This document shows, in pieces, positions 60,265 to 64,000 of a DNA stretch of 64,000 nt. The position numbers and the translations under genes were made by a program. The notes under the pieces are model-generated. The model was given only the letters and a program-made list of their open reading frames with translations, searched no databases and was not told the origin of the DNA. Position 1 is the first letter of the stretch; each line of letters starts with the position of its first letter. This stretch comes from Desulfobacterium sp. (lineage in GTDB: Bacteria > Desulfobacterota > Desulfobacteria > Desulfobacterales > Desulfobacteraceae), in NCBI GenBank assembly GCA_030145245.1, contig JAQYWC010000053.1, positions 84,381-148,380 of the forward strand, in the 5' to 3' direction.

Positions 60265-61407
60265 ATGGACAACCAAAGCATGGCCTATTTCAATGAATTC
60301 AACAAACACGCCCTTCTTGAGCTGGACAAGGCCCACGAGCAGGGAGTTAAAATAGCAGGTCTTTACTGCATATTCGGACCCACGGAACTGATCAGGGCCG
60401 CAGGCGCCATTCCGGTGGGTCTCTGCGGTAAAAAGCAGGAGCCCATCCAGGAGGCGGAAAAAACACTTCCCGCAAACCTCTGTCCCCTTATTAAATCCAG
60501 CTACGGTTTTGCCGCCGGTAACACCTGCCCGTTTTTCTCGTTTTCCGACTTCATCGTCGGAGAAACCACCTGCGACGGCAAGAAGAAAATGTTCGAACTG
60601 ATGGACGATATCAAGCCCACCTTTGTGATGCAGCTTCCCTACCGCACCCTGGGGGACACTCCCCTTGAATACTGGAAAACCGAGATCCACAGATTAAAAG
60701 AGTACCTTGAAGAGAAAACAGGCAACACCATCACCCCGGAAAAGCTGAACCACGAGATAAAGCTTCAAAACCAGATCAACCTCCTTATGCAGGAGATCGC
60801 GTTGTTCATGCAAGAGCCCGACTCACCTATCTCAGGGCCTGAACTTCTCAGGATCCTCGAGACAAAGGGCTATGCCGTGGACCTTGAGGAATACGCAGCG
60901 GATCTTCGAGCCCTCAAGGCCGAACTTGAAGCAAAACGGGCGGACTTGGCCAAAAGCGATAAAAAACCCCACCGTATCCTCATCACCGGCTGCCCCTCGG
61001 GAACAGGGTCGGACAAGGTCACACGGCTTGCCGAAGAGTGCGGTGCCCTTGTGGTGTGCCAGGAGAACTGCACCGGCGTAAAAGGCCTCTACTATCCCAC
61101 CCAGGAGGATGCCGAAGATCCCTTTGCCGCCCTTGCCGAACGGTATCTCAAGGTTCCCTGTTCCTGCATGACGCCCAACACGGGCAGGCTGGATCTTGTT
61201 GGCAAGCTTGCACAAGAGTATAAGGTAGACGGGGTGATCGATCTCACCTGGACATGCTGTCACACCTACAACGTGGAGTCTTTCTCCGTTGAGAATTTTC
61301 TCGACAAAACCCTGGACCTGCCCATGCTTCAGATCGAGACCGACTACTCTGAATCCGACAGCGAGCAGATCAGAACAAGAATCGAGGCATTCCTGGAAAT
61401 GCTGTAA
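60265..61407 (+). CDS. Double-cubane-cluster anaerobic reductase (HgdB/FldC-family)
   Basis: A 380-residue protein of the 2-hydroxyacyl-CoA dehydratase D family. The Cys pattern fits a double-cubane [8Fe-9S] protein: GLYCIFGPTELIRAAGA, NLCPLIKSSY, NTCPFFSFSDFI, TTCDGKKKM, ITGCPSGTG, CSCMTPN and DLTWTCCHTYNVES. Known members reduce small molecules such as acetylene or azide; the natural substrate is unknown. ATG 60265 follows AAGGAG; an in-frame ATG at 60175 lacks a site. Divergent partner: the BadF-type ATPase at 59.2 kb. Confidence 0.88.
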   Translation: MDNQSMAYFNEFNKHALLELDKAHEQGVKIAGLYCIFGPTELIRAAGAIPVGLCGKKQEPIQEAEKTLPANLCPLIKSSYGFAAGNTCPFFSFSDFIVGETTCDGKKKMFELMDDIKPTFVMQLPYRTLGDTPLEYWKTEIHRLKEYLEEKTGNTITPEKLNHEIKLQNQINLLMQEIALFMQEPDSPISGPELLRILETKGYAVDLEEYAADLRALKAELEAKRADLAKSDKKPHRILITGCPSGTGSDKVTRLAEECGALVVCQENCTGVKGLYYPTQEDAEDPFAALAERYLKVPCSCMTPNTGRLDLVGKLAQEYKVDGVIDLTWTCCHTYNVESFSVENFLDKTLDLPMLQIETDYSESDSEQIRTRIEAFLEML

Positions 61408-61535
61408 ATCAAGCAGGAAAGAGCGTTTTCACCGTGGGAAATCCCTGTCCGGTTGTCCTGTTTCAGGTCGGGGTTGAAGTTTCATCTGCTCTGTGGGTAT
61501 AAAGGAGCAGGAAACAACCCCGACAGGAGACAACC

Positions 61536-62300
61536 ATGGCAGACGCTCTTTCTTTTTCCGTGATGACCTTCAACCTGAGGTTCGGCCTGGCCGACGACGG
61601 CCCCAACGCCTGGGAGAACCGAAAAAAAGCCTACCCCGCCCTGTTCCAGCGCTATCAGCCCGACTTCATCGGTTTCCAGGAGGCCAACAATTTTCAGACA
61701 GAATATCTCGCAACCCTCCTTGACCAGTACGGCTTCATCGGAAAGAGAACGCCTTCCCCCGACTTCTGGCAGAACAACCTGATCTTTCATAGTAAAAAAT
61801 GGGTCTGCAAGGAAAAGCGCCACTGCTTCCTGAGCGAAACCCCGGATGTGGAAAGCCGGCTTGAGAACAGCCGCTGGCCCCGCCAGTGCACCCTCGGCCT
61901 GTTTGAGCAGGGGGCAGCCCGGGTGGTCATGGCCAACACCCACTTTGATTTTTACGAGTCGGTCCAGAAGCGCAGCGCAGAGCTGGTGGTTGATTTTCTT
62001 TCAGAGTTTCCCCGGGATCTTCCCACCATCGTTACCGGGGATTTCAATTGTATTCCCCTGGAGCCGGCCCACGACGTGTTTACTCAAAACGGGTTTGAGG
62101 ATGCCTTTACCGGGGGCCACACCTGCACCTTCCACGGGTTTACCGGCAAGGATCGGGGCGGTCATATCGACTGGATCCTTTCCAGGGGCAGGGTCAAGGT
62201 CTGCCGAAAAGAGATCGTCCGGGATCAGTTCTCAGGCTTTTACCCCTCGGACCACTTCCCGGTCCTGGTTGAATTTACCATAGCCCCATCGCCAGCCTAA
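61536..62300 (+). CDS. Endonuclease/exonuclease/phosphatase-family protein
   Basis: A 254-residue EEP-fold protein without a signal peptide, so cytoplasmic. Blocks: MTFNLRFGLADDG, FQEAN (metal-binding Glu), NTHFDFYE, VTGDFNCIP (Asn-Asp), and the catalytic end YPSDHFPVLVEF (Asp-His). Members cleave DNA, RNA or sugar/inositol phosphates; the substrate is unknown. It has AGGAG before ATG 61536 and is 128 bases after the double-cubane gene. Confidence 0.85.
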   Translation: MADALSFSVMTFNLRFGLADDGPNAWENRKKAYPALFQRYQPDFIGFQEANNFQTEYLATLLDQYGFIGKRTPSPDFWQNNLIFHSKKWVCKEKRHCFLSETPDVESRLENSRWPRQCTLGLFEQGAARVVMANTHFDFYESVQKRSAELVVDFLSEFPRDLPTIVTGDFNCIPLEPAHDVFTQNGFEDAFTGGHTCTFHGFTGKDRGGHIDWILSRGRVKVCRKEIVRDQFSGFYPSDHFPVLVEFTIAPSPA

Positions 62301-62477
62301 AAAGACTCATTTTTATCAAGAAATATTTCTATGCAGGCTCAATTTCTAACCAAACTAAAAATCATCAGACTGAACTGAGTTTTTATACCATTAGTATTCA
62401 CTCAACTTTTATATTAAAAAGAGGAATAAAAAGCAGAGCCATTTCTGACCCTGCCTTGTGTTTTTGGTGCGATATTA

Positions 62478-63053
62478 TTATTTCTTTCTGATTACCCCTG
62501 CAAGACCAAGAAGACTGAGGCCGAATAGGAGTATTGTTGCTGGTTCGGGTACAGGCGCAGAGTTGTATTCAACTAAATAACCGTTTCCCCACTTGGTGTC
62601 TGGTACTGAATCGTTCCAACTACCATTTGCCCAAATAAAATGGGTATAGTTCTCCCTGGTGCCACCATTAGGTTCAAAGGTGCCCCAGTTTGCATAGGAA
62701 AAGGCCTGTCCTGCTTCCGGCCCTGTCCTCCAAACCCAATTCCCTTCATCTCCTTCATCTGAGCCCCCAATCCAAGCGTTATCATAATAAGGGTGACCAG
62801 GGTTGCGGTAGGGTTGCACTAAATCGTACAGAAAATCGTTTTCTTCTTGAGAAGTTATAGTCGCCAAGTAGCCCTGGTATCCTAAATAAGATAATCCAGA
62901 AGCAGCCGTCAGCGCAGTACTCCAATCGATACTTTGGTCATTAATATATTCATAATAATGTCCATTACCTGCAAAGTAAACAGGGACGGCATTCACTGTT
63001 GTGGCTGCTCCAAGAAACAAAAAAAAACATAAAAACAAAACTGATTTTTTCAT
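62478..63053 (-). CDS. C-type lectin-like protein with PEP-CTERM sorting signal
   Basis: A 191-residue exported protein. The signal peptide is MKKSVLFLCFFLFLGAATTV. The middle is a C-type-lectin-like domain (WSTALTAASGLSYLGYQGYLATITSQEEN, NAWIGGSDEGDEGNWVW, WGTFEPNGG). The end is a PEP-CTERM tail: VPEPATILLFGLSLLGLAG then VIRKK. Exosortase would move it to the surface or matrix; no exosortase gene is in the window. A+T-rich compared with most neighbours, and bordering the A+T-rich tail. Confidence 0.9.
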   Translation of the reverse strand: MKKSVLFLCFFLFLGAATTVNAVPVYFAGNGHYYEYINDQSIDWSTALTAASGLSYLGYQGYLATITSQEENDFLYDLVQPYRNPGHPYYDNAWIGGSDEGDEGNWVWRTGPEAGQAFSYANWGTFEPNGGTRENYTHFIWANGSWNDSVPDTKWGNGYLVEYNSAPVPEPATILLFGLSLLGLAGVIRKK

Positions 63054-64000
63054 TACAGCTCCCTCCTTTTTAAGTTATTATTAACTCAGGTTTCACGATA
63101 CTTGTGGTTTTTTTTTGAAAAAATAAATTTTAGATTTTTTCTCATATGAACTCCTTTTTAACCAACATGGTTATTTAATATTACATGCTTGATCACCATA
63201 ATGAATAAAAGACATTGGCACGGCATGGGGTATCAGCCATGAAGAATTAATTTAAGTTAACCAGCGGGCTTCAATAACATTATGAGCAGTCTAAACGACA
63301 GTTGGAATTAGGGAAAATGGAGAATGAACTGAATACAAAATGACATCCTTTTGTATTCATCAACTAAATGTATAGTAAAGCATAAAACATGCCAGATTCA
63401 CAAAACTCCAATATGGTTACTTTACAGTGTTTACAGCCATATATGGTAATTGTTTTCATATAAAAGCAATGTGTCATTGTTACAAAAAGCAAATACTATT
63501 TATAAAATAAAATACACAGATTTCAGGCTTGATCATAACCTCGGCCACCTTGTGTCGATCTTTTCAGGACGAAAAAATAAGCAATGGAATTACAGACCTT
63601 TGAAAATGCTGCGAATTGAGTTCCCGTATAATGGCCCATTTTACGATCAAGCCCCATATTTCACAAACCAAGTGCATTAATTTGCATCAGATATCGGTTG
63701 GATAGATAACGATTGTATTCAACTTGTTGCATTAAGTTGAACGATGGTACCGTTAAAAACGGTTGATTATATTTATCATTGATCGGTTTTAAATTTTGAA
63801 ATTATACCCACACTTGTATCTTCCAGTGCTCTCTTTTGGGTACAGATTAAAACTCAAGAATACTTGCATTATGTTGCGAGTTGCTCCGAAGCCTTGATAG
63901 ACAGGCGTTAGCCGGCTTTCGTTCTGTATGGCAAAATTGACATTAAATACAATGACTTGCTAAAGATATGGCGAATTTGCAAAAAAAGACTCAACATAAT
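63054..64000. other. A+T-rich terminal region without supported genes
   Basis: About 0.95 kb, very A+T-rich and full of stops. A 76-codon frame at 63450-63680 (plus) has no ribosome site and no recognisable motif, so it is not called. No tRNA, repeat longer than about 15 bases or attachment site was recognised. The stretch could be the edge of a recently acquired segment whose body lies beyond the window. Confidence 0.5.

Noticed and set aside
63214..63230. TGGCAC...sigma-54-like promoter
   Set aside because: The -24 TGGCAC is present but the -12 TTGC element is absent and it points away from any gene.
63450..63680. 76-codon frame in the A+T-rich end
   Set aside because: No ribosome site, no motif, composition like surrounding noncoding DNA.
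63840..64000. attC-like GTTAGCC / possible integron or tRNA remnant
   Set aside because: Core sites do not pair as an attC stem and no tRNA cloverleaf can be drawn.

Overview
The window reads as chromosomal DNA of a strictly anaerobic, probably sulfate-reducing deltaproteobacterium (Desulfobacterales-like). The evidence is the class III (oxygen-sensitive) ribonucleotide reductase NrdD/NrdG, a MetV-type methylene-THF reductase partner next to an HdrC-like Fe-S protein and a NarI-like membrane cytochrome, corrinoid methyltransferases with a RACo-type activator, a double-cubane-cluster reductase with its ATPase, and PEP-CTERM sorting. This placement is inferred from gene content; there is no rRNA or marker alignment behind it. 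Most genes are G+C-rich with strong Shine-Dalgarno sites. About 11.2-13.9 kb and the last kilobase are visibly A+T-richer.

Layout. 1-4 kb: the 3' end of panC; a leftward mobB - HD phosphohydrolase - exported protein operon; a rightward pair of a shikimate-kinase-like protein and a HTH/PBP regulator, probably linked to molybdate/tungstate use. 4-8 kb: leftward nrdD-nrdG-alr. 8-11.2 kb: small membrane protein, Nudix hydrolase, and a MarR/MFS efflux pair under a 33-bp palindromic operator. 11.2-13.9 kb: an A+T-rich accessory patch (lipoprotein, frameshifted WD40-like protein, an orphan C-terminal-like fragment, small membrane protein). 13.9-22.8 kb: a GntR-controlled leftward catabolic unit: branched-chain-type ABC transporter (livKHMGF) plus a two-subunit FAD/Fe-S amine or amino acid dehydrogenase.

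23-36 kb: yggT, divIVA-like, two PilT-family ATPases, a zinc-ribbon/receiver-like protein and a CoA-transferase-GNAT fusion, all rightward. Then leftward housekeeping genes (tilS-ftsH-folP-ybbR-coaX) and a cytochrome b / HdrC-like / MetV cluster. 36-49 kb: DUF1456 protein; cobalamin riboswitch with terminator driving a BtuB-like TonB receptor; upp-uraA; priA-pabA; a zinc-ribbon/PilZ-like protein; a GAF sigma-54 activator; a MaoC-like dehydratase and YbaK. 49-53.5 kb: an Aap-type amino acid ABC transporter without an ATPase gene, flanked by two copies of a dispersed repeat, and a PatB/MalY-type lyase.

53.7-61.4 kb: the most distinctive region. A corrinoid protein, three UroD-family methyltransferases and a RACo activator form a tight rightward operon. 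It is followed by a convergent BadF-type ATPase and a divergent double-cubane-cluster reductase. Together these could demethylate a methylated substrate and supply very low-potential electrons to keep the corrinoid active; the link between the two modules is inference. The window ends with an endonuclease/exonuclease/phosphatase-family protein, a C-type-lectin PEP-CTERM protein and about 0.9 kb of A+T-rich DNA with no convincing gene. No tRNA, rRNA, CRISPR array or complete insertion sequence was seen.
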